Shown in pieces: positions 45,413 through 57,429 of a stretch of DNA of 64,000 bases. Under the pieces are notes generated by a model, which saw only the letters and a program-made list of their open reading frames with translations, did not search any database and was not told where the DNA came from. Position numbers and translations under genes: made by a program. This stretch comes from Cotesia glomerata (taxonomy: Eukaryota > Arthropoda > Insecta > Hymenoptera > Braconidae), in contig NC_058165.1 of NCBI RefSeq assembly GCF_020080835.1, positions 12,459,961 to 12,523,960 on the forward strand, read 5' to 3'. How positions within the stretch are numbered: position 1 is the first letter of the stretch; every line of letters starts with the position of its first letter.

Positions 45413-46832
45413 TGTTATATCCGAAAAAAAAAGATGTTTCTGTTTTTTTTCTAAAAAAAAAAAGAAAAAAAAATAATATATATATGTGGTGTAATTTTTG
45501 TTTTGAAGGAAACATATTTAATCTTTATGACCTTTGTATCCTTAAGATACCGAGGGACACTGTAAAGAGAAATGCATTAAAACGTTCTGTTCAACTCTTG
45601 AAAGAGGCCTGGGAAATTTCTAAATTTTACGGCCCATTTTTTTTTTTTATATATATAACTAGACTGTAAGTAATGTAATGTGAGCTTAAGACTCCAGTTG
45701 AGTTAGTATAATATAGAACAAAAAAAAAATAACAATTCCGAGAAAAATAAAAATATAATCATTACAAATTTTAAACATTTAAGTTTAAACAAAAATATTA
45801 CTTCCCTTGAGCCGAAAAAAGAGAAGATAGCATCAGTGAATAAAACCAAATATTGTTTTCTCATAAAAGAATTTTAGTTCGAAGAATTTTTCCCAACATT
45901 CACACTTAAGATAAAACATTTTTATTTATCAATTATTATTTAGACGGATATCTTTAAATAAACTAAACGTCAGTAAATAAAACTGAATATTTTTCCTAAC
46001 TATAAGATTACGCTCGAAAGATTTATAAAATATGTAAATAAATATTTCGGATAAACAAAAAAAAAGGAAGAATGGTTAAATAAATTCAAAAGGAAACCAT
46101 AAATTATTTGGAGTTAATAAAATATAGTAATAATGTTAACAATAATAAACAAATAAAATATAATGTTTGTTAAATCGTCTTTTAGAATAGTTAACGTATG
46201 GTAATAATACTCCGGATTTTTAATCAAACGAATCTTACGTCCAGTATAGTAAAAAAAAAAACTATCATATTAACAATAAACCACTAAATCTAACATTAGG
46301 AAATCGATTTTTGAGAAAATAATAATTCATAAATAATTTTAATATTAAATAATTCATTTAGAGATAAATAGTACAGATGTACATACTTGCGTATGTGTGG
46401 GTGCGCATACACATAAGAAAGTATAAGGGCGTGCCTCGCAGTGACTTTTCCTTTAGGAAGGGGCACGGACCCGGAAAACCTAACTCTAATTGGATATAAG
46501 TTTCCCTCAAACCCAAACGAAGCGGGTCCATCCCACACCTATATAAAAATTCGACTTGGATGATCTCGCTCTCGTGCCCTTAAACTCAAAGAGTGAACTA
46601 GTTGTATGTGACGTAAAATTTGTGACTAATATAACGTTGTTTTGAATAGTTCTAAATAATCATACGTTCTTTCTCCAATCGAATCGAGTTCTTTCTTAAA
46701 AGTTATTTGTTCAGTAACGTCAATTGGAATTTAGAATAATCGCGAATTTTTAATCTTCAATTATTCAGTTTCTTTTTAAATAATCCAACAAAGAGTTTTG
46801 CGAACATTAAAGCGTTTGAAACAACCACAACA
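45413..46832 (+). repeat. Candidate LTR of a second env-bearing retrotransposon
   Basis: The block starts TGTTATATCC just after a G-rich tract (GCGGGGG) and ends ACCACAACA, followed by TTGGCGATAAATATTAAGG, which resembles a primer binding site. TATATAAAA at 46540-46548 would be the TATA box. The TG...CA ends, purine-rich DNA on the left and primer-like DNA on the right support an LTR. No second copy is in the window, so boundaries are provisional. No gene is seen inside. Confidence 0.42.
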
Positions 46833-47271
46833 TTGGCGATAAATATTAAGGTAAATAAATAAGTTTGTAACCAAATATTGTTCTCTGACAGAATTTTGTA
46901 AGTCTCTAAATTTTGTACTTTTGTGTGTTTAAAATATATATAAATTAAAAATCAACACTGTTGATATAATAATTTTCATTTTATTTTTACATTACTTCCC
47001 TAATACTTCAGGGTTCCCGGTCTAGTGGTGATAACTCGCCAGGGCCGAAATAAATTAAATCTTTATGTCAATTAAGACGTAACACAATTAACCGATTTCG
47101 ACGTTCTTCATAGCAATCGACGCCGATAATCAAAAGCTATAAATTAAATTACGACTACAATAACAACCCGACATTAATTGAATGAATTATTTAAGAAAAA
47201 TACTTTTTTTGAATTATTTCGAAAATTTTTTCGAAGATTTTCGAAAATCAGGGTACAACTACTGTTATGTC
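46833..47271 (+). other. Possible leader region next to the candidate LTR
   Basis: Non-coding DNA between the candidate LTR and the first gap. It could be the leader of an LTR element (its first bases look like a primer site), truncated by the gap and the palindrome beyond it. No frame is convincing. Confidence 0.35.
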
Positions 47272-47371
47272 NNNNNNNNNNNNNNNNNNNNNNNNNNNNN
47301 NNNNNNNNNNNNNNNNNNNNNNNNNNNNNNNNNNNNNNNNNNNNNNNNNNNNNNNNNNNNNNNNNNNNNNN
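47272..47371. other. Assembly gap (100 N)
   Basis: Exactly 100 N, the usual placeholder for a gap of unknown size. It lies at the outer edge of a large palindrome, a structure that often breaks assemblies. Confidence 0.97.
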
Positions 47372-49147
47372 AAAAGTTTTTAATTTTTTTTTAATCCCCT
47401 TACCTCTCTCAAATGTTTCTATTTGATATAAAAAAATCCTCACTCCAACATAAGCCCTATAGCTAAACTCCCTAAGGGGTTTCGTTATTTTTATTTTAGT
47501 TTCCCCATTTAATTAACATGGGAAAATTCTTTTTGTTTTAAATTGAATGTAACGCATTTTTTACAAAAACGATATCATATTTCCCAAAAGTAGAGCCTTG
47601 GAGCTTTACAAAATCTTTTACCAAAACAAGACAAAGTATGATTATCGCTACAAAAAATTTTAAAAATTAAAAAATCACTCTCAAATTTCGAAAACCTTCA
47701 AAGAAATAGTTGGCAATTGGGTCATTCCATGTCAAATTTACAAATAGTTGGAATCGATATATTTCGATTTGGACAAATTTTGATCCGAAGTTTTTGTTTA
47801 TCACAAAACGAAGTTCTGCCAGAAGAAAAACAATAAAAAAATTTTTTTCAAAAGATATTCAAAATCAAAATTTCGCAATTTTTTCAATTTTGTTTTTGTA
47901 ATATCTCGAACGCTATTGTAGATATAGGAACGGCCTTTTGTTCGTTTAAAAGAGGACACTTAGGGAAATTGAAAACATTTTGGAAAAAATGTCAAATTTT
48001 AATTTTTGAAAATCGTTAAAAATGACGATCGAAGTTAAAGTTTTAGCCATATAATTTTAGCTATAATTTTTTTAAATAATACATTGTACTCATCTGAAGA
48101 GATTCTGAAATTTTTAGAAGGGTTTTTTTTTTCAAAAATATCAATTTTTGAATTTCAAATTTTTTTTATTTTTTGGACATGATCTCAAAGTCATCCTTAA
48201 CGCATGAAAAATAAAAAAAAAAGTTGAAATTAATTTATTAATCAATATTTCCACGTGATGTATTTAATTTTTGATCCTCAAAATTACAATACTATGTATC
48301 TGCATAACTTTACCGTATTTGGAAGTAGCAAAAACCGAAAAAAAATTTTTTTTTGAAATTTAAAAATTGATATTTATAAAAAAACACCCTTCTGACAATT
48401 CCAGAATCTTTTGATATCAGAACAATATATTATACAAAAAAAATTGAGCTAAAACTTTAACTTCGATCGTCATTTTTAACGATTTTCAAAAATTCAATAT
48501 TTGACAAATTTGGCATTTTTGACAATTTTTTTCCAAAATATTTTTTTTTCAATAACCCTAAGTGTCCCGTTTTAGACAAACAGAAGGCCGCTCCTATATT
48601 TACAATAGCGTTCGAGATATTATAAAAACAAAATTGAAAAAATTGCGAAATTTTAAATTTGCATATCTTTTAAACAAATTTTTTTTTATTGTTTTTCATT
48701 GGCAGAACTTCGTTCTATAATAAACGAAAACTTCTGACCAAAATTTGTCCAAATCGAAAGATATCGATTCCAACTATCTGTAAATTTGACATGGAATTGA
48801 CCCAATTGCCAACTATTTCTTTAAATTTCGAAATTTAGTCATTTCTAAATGGCTGTAACTAATCTTTTTGTAGCGATGATCATACTATATCTTAGAGTTT
48901 TGTAAAGCTCACAGACTCTTCTTTGAGAATATAAAATCGTTTTTTGTAAAAAATTGCATATATTATGCGTTAATTCAATTTAAAACAAAAAAGAGTTTTT
49001 CCTATGTTAATTAAATGGGAAACTAAAATAAAAATAGCGAACCAATAGAGTTGAGCTATAAGGCTCATGTTTGGTGAGGATTTATTTTATATCAAATAGA
49101 AACATTTGAGAGGGTAAGAGTTAAAAAAAAAAATTAAAAAGTTTTTT
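47372..49147. mobile_element. Large fold-back element (imperfect palindrome of ~1.8 kb)
   Basis: The left arm (from 47372 to about 48175) is repeated in inverted orientation at about 48335-49147. Examples: CTCTCAAATGTTTCTATTTG at 47415 against its complement near 49110; AGTTGGCAATTGGGTCATTC near 47708 against its complement near 48806. Similarity runs along the whole arms with substitutions and small indels. No frame of note is present. The left outer end may lie in the gap. Confidence 0.83.
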
Positions 49148-49949
49148 TGAAGCACTCTAACAAAGATAGATAGGTCCGGTCAAAAGTACAGAGCACTTTT
49201 TTTTTGTGGGCCGGTGATATTATCCATAACGATCAGGCCTCACTCCATGTAAATATAATCAAAACATGAGTATTGTTCTGTATAAATTACAGAGTTGGCT
49301 TTATAATCTCTATTATTTAATTTATATTTATACTTTAAAATTAATTACAGCTAATAATTGTAGTCTATGACTAACGGGCCTTACTTCATGTAATTTTATA
49401 ATCACAACAAAAGTATAACTCTGAAAAAATTCCAGAGTTGGTATGATGATTTTTATTATTAAATTTATATTAACACTCTAAAATTGATTATAGCTAATAA
49501 TTAATATTAATAATAAGTAAATATAACTAAAACATGAGTATTGCTCTGTAAAATTAACAGAGATAGCTTGATGATCTCAATTACTAAATTCATATTTAAA
49601 CTTTAGAATTAATTATAGCTAGTAATTATTATTTATAATGATCAGGCCTTACTCCATGTAAATATAATCAAAACATGCGTATTGTTCTGTATAAATTACA
49701 GAGTTGGCTTTATAATCTCTCTTACTAAATTTATATTGACACTTTAAAATTGATAACATCTAATAATTATTGTCTATGTCAATCAGGCCTTACTTCATGT
49801 AAATATAATCGAAACATGAATATTGTTCTGTATAAATTACAGAGTTGTCTTTATAATCTCTAATACTAAATTTATATTTACACTTCAAAATTAATCACAG
49901 CTCATAATTATAGTCTATGATGATCGGGCCTTACTTCATGTAATTTTAT

Positions 49950-50830
49950 CATATAATAATGTTTATTTGCGTTAAGCAGGATACAATCCTCAACACAAAA
50001 TATTACAGGAGATTGGATTTAGGGTAATTAATACAAAAAGAAAAAATATAAAAATATAAAAGGTGGCTTTGAAAGTGACTATGGAAAAACGATTATGATA
50101 TGAAATGAAATTAGAGGCTGTTTCTGATTCTGTGGCTAGATTTACAATAAGCAAAAAGAGTTTGGGTTGACTCCAATGTCCAAGTTTCTGAAAAATTGCA
50201 AGGGAGATGCCGTGATGTGGATCGTTGAGGATCCATTCTTGTAAAAATTTCTCTATGGGTTCACTTAGTGCTGGACAGTCGACCAAGAAATGGGTAATCG
50301 GGTTAATAGAGAAATGATCTAGCCTGATTACCAAGCGGAGGGCATAGTTGGGTGTGCACAACAATACGTTAAGAAAAACGTTTGAAGAAAAAATTGACTA
50401 GCTGATTCCAGTCTTTCTAGGTAATCAGGTTGCAGGCCCCAGACATGAGCAAGGTACGCCATTGTGGAGCGGATGATGCAACTGTACAGTTTCGTGGCTC
50501 CAGCCCAGGCGCTAGTCTTAAGTTTGTCGAAAATTCCCAAGACAGAGGTAACTGCAACTTTACTCTTTTTTATGGCTTCGGTAGTAGCCAGGTGACCGTG
50601 CAGTGACGTGCAGAAGGTGACTCCGAGGTATTCGAACGATAGGATGACTTCGATGATCTCACCCTTGTAGGTGAATTTGCTTAACTTCCTTGCAATAAGG
50701 CCAGTAGATCTGGTGACAAGGATCTTGGTTTTTCGAGTATTAACTGTGAGATCGTTGGTTAAAAAGTACTCTTCAAAAAACAAGAGGCTTCTGCGTAGCT
50801 TCGCTTTGGAGGTAGCCAGAAGAGCAATTT
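49950..50830 (-). mobile_element. 5'-truncated non-LTR retrotransposon inserted in the satellite
   Basis: ATGTAATTTTAT occurs at 49938-49949 and 50831-50842 as a 12-bp target duplication. The 881-bp insert carries only the 3' part of a reverse transcriptase gene on the minus strand and ends in an ATAATAATATAT-type tail. The flanking satellite monomer (type B) is continuous once the insert is removed. Confidence 0.85.
49990..50783 (-). pseudogene. Reverse transcriptase C-terminal fragment of a LINE, frameshifted
   Basis: Piece 50783-50328 contains LTVNTRKTKILV and FEYLGVTFCTSL, the thumb-side motifs that follow the catalytic site in LINE reverse transcriptases, then KLYSCIIRSTMAYLAHVWGL. Piece 50364-49990 continues in another frame (NYALRLVIRLDHFSINPITHF and onward) after a break near 50330-50360. 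The catalytic YxDD part is missing because of 5' truncation. The clade cannot be set from this fragment; it is not the R1-like element at 23274. Confidence 0.75.
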
Positions 50831-53505
50831 ATGTAATTTTATAAACACAACATAAGTATAACTCTGAAAAAATTCCAGAGTTGGCATGATGATCTTTATT
50901 ACTAAATTTATATTTACACTTTAAAATTGATTATAGCTAATAATTATTATTTATAATGATCAGGCCTTACTCCATGTAAATGTAATCAAAACATTAGTAT
51001 TGTTCTTTATAAATTACAGAGTTGGCTTCATAATCTCTATTACTAAATTTATATTTACACTTTATATTTACACTTTAGAATTAATTACAGCTCATAATTA
51101 TTGTCAATGACGATCGGGCCTTACTTCATGTAATTTTATAATCACAACATAAATATTACTCTGAATGATGATGATCTTTATTATTACATTAATATTATAC
51201 TTTAAAATCCATTATAGCTAATAATTATTATTCATAATGGTCAGGCCTTACTCAATGTAAATATAATCAAATCATAAGTATTGCTCTGTAAAATTTACAG
51301 AGATGGTTCCTATGATCTCTATTACTAAATTCATATTTCCACTTTGAAATTAATTGTAGCTAATTATTATTATTTATAATGATCAGGCCTTACTCCATGT
51401 AAATATAATCAAAACATGGGTATTGTTCAGTATAAATTACAGAGTTGGCTTTATAATCTCTATTACTAAATTTATATTTACACTTAAGAATTAATTGTAG
51501 CTAATAATTATAGTCTATGACGATTGGGCCTTACTTCATGTAATTTTATAATCATAACATAAATATTACTCTGAAAAAATTTCAGAGTTGGCATGATGAT
51601 CTTTATTATAAAATTTATATTTACACTTTAAAAATTAATTATAGCTACTAATCATTGTTCATAATAATCAGGCCTTACTCTATGTGAATATAATCGAAAC
51701 ATGAGTATTGCTCTGTAAAATTTACAGAGATATCTTGATCACCTCTATTGCTAAATTCATATTTACATATTAAAATTAATTGTAGCTAATTATTATTATT
51801 TATAATGATGAGACCTTACGCCATCTAAATAAAATCAAAACAAGAGTATTGTTCTGTATAAATTACAGAGTTGGCGTTATAATCTCTATTACTAAATTTG
51901 TATTCATACATTAAAATTAATTACAGCTAATAATTATAGTCTATAACGATCGGGCCTTACTTTGTGTAGCTTTATAATCACAACATAAGTATTACTCTGA
52001 AAAAATTCCAGAGTAAGCATGATGATCTTTATTATTAAATTTATATTTACCTTTTAAAATAAATTATACTTAATAATTATGAATTATAATGATCAGGCCT
52101 TATTCCATGTAAATATAATCACAACATGAGTATTGTTCTGGATAAATTACAGAGTTGGCTGTATAATCTCTATAACTAAATTTATTTTTACACTTTATAA
52201 TTGATTACAGCTAATAATTGTAGTCTATGACGATCGGGCCTTACTTCATGTAATTTTATAATCACAACATGAATATTACTCTGACAAAATTCAAGAGTTG
52301 GCATGATGATCTTTATTATTGAATTTTTATTTACACTTTAAACTTAATTATACCTAATAAATATTATTCAAAATAAACAGGCCTTACTTCATGTAAATAT
52401 AATCAAAACATGAGTATTGCTTTGAAAATTAACAGAGATGGCTTGATGATCTCGCTTACTAAATTCATATTTACAATTTAAAATTAATTGTAGCTGATAA
52501 TTATTATTTATAATAATTAAGCCTTACTCCATGTAAATATGATCAAAACATTAGTATTGTTCTTTATAAATTACAGAGTTGGCTTCATAATCTCTATTAC
52601 TAAATTTATATTTACACTTTAGATTTAATTACAGCTCATAATTATTGTCAATGACGATCGGGCCTTACTTCATGTAATTTTATAATCACAACATGAATAT
52701 TACTCTGAAAAATCTCAGAGTTTGTAGCTGATGATCTTTTATTCAATTACATTAATATTATACTTTAAAACTCCATTATAGCTAATAAATTATTATTCAT
52801 AATTGTCAGGCCTTACCTCAATGTAAATATAATCAAAACATAAGTATTGCTCTGTAAAATCTTACAGAGATGGTTCTATGATCCCCTCTATTACTAAATT
52901 CATATTTCCACTCTGAAATTAATTGTAGCTAATTATTATTATTTATAATGATCAGGCCTTTACTCCATGTAAAATATAATCAAAACATGGGTATTGTTCA
53001 GTATAAATTACAGGAGTTGGCTTTTGATAATCTCTTATTACTAAATTTATATTTACACTTAAGAATTCAATTGTCAGCAACTAATAATTATAGCTCTATG
53101 ACGATCGGGCCTTACTTTTATGTAATTTTATAATCACAATATGAATATTACTTCGAAAAACTTCCAGGATTGGTGGCATGATCATCTTTATTATTGAATT
53201 TATATTTACACTTTAAATATAATTATAGCCTAATAATAATTATTTATAATGATCAGGCCTCACTCCATGTAAATATAATTTGAAACATGAGCCAATCTTC
53301 TGTATAGGAAATTACAGAGTTGGCTTTATTAAATCTCTATTACTCAATTTATATTTACACTTTGAAATTAATCACAGCTAATACCATTATAGTCTATGAC
53401 GATCGAGGCCTTACTTTTTATTGTAATTCTTTATAATCACAACATGAATATTACCTTCTGAAAAAATTCCAGAAGTTGGGCATGATGATCTTTATTATTA
53501 AATTT

Positions 53506-54160
53506 AGGGGTGAGGATTGAAAGAGAAGTCGACTGTACGGACGTGTTTTGGTTCGTCTGACTTTTATTCAACAGTTTATAGTGTCTTGTTATAAATAATT
53601 TTTTTGCCAATATTATTGTTTAAAAAGCGAGAATAAACTGCTTGCTGAATTCCTGTGTGTGGACACAATTCTATATTTTAATGCACCGTGGGGGTCTGTG
53701 CCTGATTAAATCAAATATTTAGTCTTTTTAAGGTTAATGACCTTACATACTATACGTATAACACGCTTAGTTCTCTAATAATGTCAGCAAANNNNNNNNN
53801 NNNNNNNNNNNNNNNNNNNNNNNNNNNNNNNNNNNNNNNNNNNNNNNNNNNNNNNNNNNNNNNNNNNNNNNNNNNNNNNNNNNNNNNNNNNAATAACGCG
53901 AAAGTTCCGCTAAAAAAATCAAAAATTATTAATTTTGTGTTGGAATTGCGATTGTTACGCTTAAGCTTCAAGGCTGCAAGAGAGTACTAAAGTTGTTTGA
54001 TATATTGGAAGATACGTAGAAGTATACTGCAGAGTTGTTATATTTACCTATTCAAATTGTCGGACATAACTACAAATCTCAAGAAGAAACACAAGAAGAA
54101 TGTTTGTCATTACTTTTGTTTTGTTCGTGTTTATTTTTGTAATCTTATATCTATCTATCA
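53506..54160. other. Unassigned DNA with assembly gap 53792-53891
   Basis: The satellite stops at about 53505. The following DNA has no gene I can support and contains a 100-N gap. Confidence 0.6.
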
Positions 54161-55119
54161 ATGGGCTATTCTATACCAAATCGACCACTTCTGATATCGA
54201 CCCCTTTAGATTTAGCCGAAACTTTACGATTCTTTTCTACCCTTCGAAAGACATTTTTGAGAATTTTTTCAAATTTTTTTATCCAACCCAAAAAAAGTTA
54301 TGAATTTTTCAAAAAAATGGATTTCTTATTTTTAAATAAACATAAATTTTTTAGGCATTGACCTTTGGGTACCTTTTTCTTTTAATAAATTTTTGTTTTT
54401 GAATAAATTTTTAGAAGAAAAACGCAAAAAAAATTGAATATGATCAATTCTATGAAAAATAATCGATTTTTTTTTAAGACAGAAGAATATATGGCGAGGC
54501 TTTCGCCTACCTCCGAAGAAGCCGTTTCCTGGGCTCAAAAAAGCTATACACGCACGTTTTTTTAAGGACAATCGTTATTTTTTCGAAGCTGGTGACTTTT
54601 TGTTTTTAATTTTTTTTTCTGAAAAAAAAAAACTTCAATCAATTTGACAACTATTTTTGCTCATCCCGGGCAGGGCCGATTTTTTTTATATTTTTTTTAA
54701 TTGAAAAAAAAAAAAAATTTTTATTTTAGAAAATTTGTAAATTTTTTTTTCATTTAAATAAAAAAAAAATTAGGAAAACGGTTGACCCCGAAGGCCATCC
54801 TTGCAAATTCCCGCTTATTCCATATCTGGAGGCTTAAAATCGTAATTATGCCGTTTTTGAGCTCGCTGAGCTCAAAAATAACATTTATGTCTTGTTATGA
54901 GCTCTCCGAGCTTAAAGAGGTAGGTTTTATATGCTTTTGAGCTCTTCTAGCTCAATAAAGCCATTTTCTTTCAAATCCATAATCTTTTTTCGGTTGAACA
55001 AATAAATTTTTAAAAATTCTCAAAACTGTTTTTCAAAAGGTAGAAAAGAATGATAAAGTTTTAGCTAAATCTAAAGGGGTCGAGTTCAAATGTGGTCGCT
55101 TTGGCATGGAATACCCCAT
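54161..55119. mobile_element. Fold-back element with ~170-bp inverted arms and a composite centre
   Basis: The left arm 54161-54345 (GGGCTATTCTATACCAAATC, CGACCCCTTTAGATTTAGC) pairs with the right arm about 54945-55119. Between the arms lie a LINE 3'-end fragment (54484-54556) and, at about 54770-54960, an inverted relative of the GAGCTC-palindrome repeat at 42240-42440. No gene. Confidence 0.7.
54484..54556 (-). mobile_element. 3'-end fragment of the R1-like LINE family
   Basis: The complement of this 73-base stretch matches 27429-27501, the last bases of the LINE in the LTR element, with few differences, including the AGGCGAAAGCCT hairpin and the TATATTCTT end. It is a severely 5'-truncated copy or a related non-autonomous tail. 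Confidence 0.82.
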
Positions 55120-55732
55120 GTATAAAAATGAATAGCTGTGCGTTAGTCTCGCTAAAACTCAAAAACGACTGGACCGATTTTGATAATTTTTTTTTTATTT
55201 TGTACTTCATCAGGTATAGTTAGAGGATGGTTTAGAAAAAAAAAATAAAAAAAAAAAAAAAATCTTAAATATTAAGAAATCTAAAATATTAAGTAACATC
55301 AATTGTTTCCTGCTTCACAGCAGTATTTAATTTGTCACCTTTATAAGTCTATTTATATATATATAGATAAAAATGAATAGCTGTGCGTTAATCTCGCTAT
55401 AGTTCAGGGATGTTTTCAAATGAAAAAAATTTTTGAAAAACCCAAAAGTTTAGCTAAGGAAATAAACAGATCTAAAATTGTTAAACGTCTATCTTCTGTA
55501 TGTATAGACAAAAAAAAATTTCATAAATTCAGTGTTCATTTTTTAAGATCTTGATTTTCAGGCGATAATAAGAAGCGAGTTTCATTTAATAACTTGACAA
55601 AATTCTAACCGCGCTTCCTGCAGCCAGTATTTATTCTTTATCGAAGTAGATTAGAGTTTAGATTAATAATCGCTGTTCAGAAGGTGTTTTAAAATATATT
55701 GTAGGTGATACGAAGTTCACCGGGTCAGCTAG
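55120..55732 (+). mobile_element. Helitron-like non-autonomous element, nested or duplicated 5' end
   Basis: AAAAATGAATAGCTGTGCGTT occurs twice, from about 55125 and 55370, like the 5' region of insect Helitrons. The second copy is preceded by TCTATTTATATA. The 3' end has a short GTGA/TCAC hairpin in GGTGATACGAAGTTCACC, then CGGGTCAGCTAG ending in CTAG at 55729-55732 followed by T, as expected for Helitrons. Two 5' starts but one 3' end suggest one copy inside another. No Rep/helicase gene is present. Confidence 0.6.
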
Positions 55733-56924
55733 TTCTAAATAAAATTGGAAAACTTAGTCATAGCCATTAAGAGTCCCTGACTTACCGTCGCTGGCTATTT
55801 TTTATTGGAAAATTATTGTAATTTATTTATATAAAAGTAAAAATTTATTCATGGCTGCTTAGAGCCTCTAACTGACAATCACTACTGATTTTTTAAGTAA
55901 AAATTTCTTCAATCACTCTAAATGAAAATAAAAATACATTCATACCTACCCAGTGCCTGTAACTGACCCTGATAACAAAGTTTTTCATAAAAATCACTTT
56001 AATTATTCTAAATGAAAATAAAAATTCATTCATGGCCGCACAGTCCCTCTAACTAATCCTCGCTACTGATTAGTTTGTTCAAAATAGTCTCAATTATTTC
56101 AAAAAAATATCAAAAAATCAGTTACAGCCGCCCAGAGCCTCTGACTTCACGTCGTTGCTTATTTTTTATTTTAAGATTATTTTAAATCATTTATATAAAA
56201 ATAAAATTAATCTAATGGCCGCTTATTGCCTCTAACTTACTACTACTACTACTGGATTTATAATTAAAAATAACTTTGATTGTTCTGAATGAAAATAAAA
56301 ATTTATTCATAGCTACGCAGTATTAGTAACTGACCATGATCACTAATTTTTTGATTAAAATTAATTTAATTTTTCGAAATGAAAATAAAAATTTATTCAT
56401 TGTTACATAGTTCCTTTGACGGACCGTTGCTACTTATTTTTCAATTTTAAATTACTTTAATTATTGAGAATAAAAATAAAAATGTATTCATATCCGCCCA
56501 GTACCTGTAACTGACCCTGATTACTAATTTTTTAATTGAATTCAATTTAATTATTATAAATGAAAACAACTTTATTAGTAGCTGCCCAGTTTTTCTAAAT
56601 AACCCACGCTACTGATTTTCTTTATTGAAAATTAGTTTAATTATTCTAAATAAAAATTAAAATTTATTTATAGCCGCCCAGTACCTCTAACTGATCCTCG
56701 CTAATAATTTTTTAATTCAAAATTACGTCAATTATTCCAAATAAAAATTAAGAACTCAGTCATAGCCGCCTATAGGCTATAGCCCGTGACTGACCATCAC
56801 TCCTTATTGTTTATTTTGAAATTATTTTAATTCATTTGAATAATAAAAATAAAAATTCATTCAAGGCCGGTCATTGCCTCTAACTTACCATAACTACTGA
56901 TTTTTTAATTAAAAAATACATTAA

Positions 56925-57325
56925 GGTAGTTGTAGCGTGATAGGCATTCCAACAGAAAATTATGAAATTTTTTTTATTGAAAGATGAATATATTAATAAT
57001 TCACTACCAAAATTTCAGATCAATTGACCGCACCGTTTTTGAGTAATTAATTTTTGAAATTGCATCTTTTACACGTAGGGGTATAGAGAGATGATAAAGT
57101 TAGTATGAAATCTTTGGCCCACTCGAGTGGTATGGAAGATTTCATACTAACTTTACCATCTCTCTATACCTCTACGTGTAAAAGATACAATTTCGAAAAT
57201 TAATTACTCAAAAACGGTGCGGTCAATTGATCTGAAATTTTGGTAGTGAATTATTAATATATTCATCTTTCAATAAAAAAAATTTCATAATTTTCTGTTG
57301 AAATGCCTATCACGCTACAACTACC
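56925..57325. mobile_element. Near-perfect palindromic MITE with TTAA target duplication
   Basis: Arms of ~190 bases (GGTAGTTGTAGCGTGATAGG inward) flank a short centre at about 57111-57137. TTAA at 56921-56924 and 57326-57329 is the target duplication. Removing the insert leaves a normal satellite monomer. No frame. Confidence 0.88.
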
Positions 57326-57429
57326 TTAATCGTTCTAAATGATAATAAAAATTTATTCATATCTACCCAGTGCCTTTGACTGAAGGTTGTTAGTTATTTT
57401 CCATTTTTGCATTACTTCAATCATTATGA

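Larger units (their letters stand above)
49215..53505. repeat. Satellite array, ~141-bp monomers of two alternating types
   Basis: Monomers start at GATCAGGCCTTACTCCATG (type A; CTGTATAAATTACAGAG core) or GATCGGGCCTTACTTCATG (type B; CTCTGAAAAAATTCCAGAG core). Successive starts at 49231, 49371, 49640, 49781 and 49922 are 140-142 bases apart where unbroken. A and B mostly alternate, giving a ~282-bp higher-order unit. Each core is itself a small palindrome. The last kilobase (from about 52720) has extra single-base insertions. The array is interrupted by a LINE at 49950-50830. Confidence 0.9.

Noticed and set aside
47174..47443. Frames spanning the N run
   Set aside because: They exist only because N is treated as open; the gap length is arbitrary. 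The same applies to 53750-53990.
49215..53505. CRISPR-like array
   Set aside because: The monomers are contiguous 141-bp tandem repeats without unique spacers, in an animal-type genome.
54100..54361. Overlapping short Phe/Ile-rich frames
   Set aside because: They are in the arm of a fold-back repeat and are low complexity.
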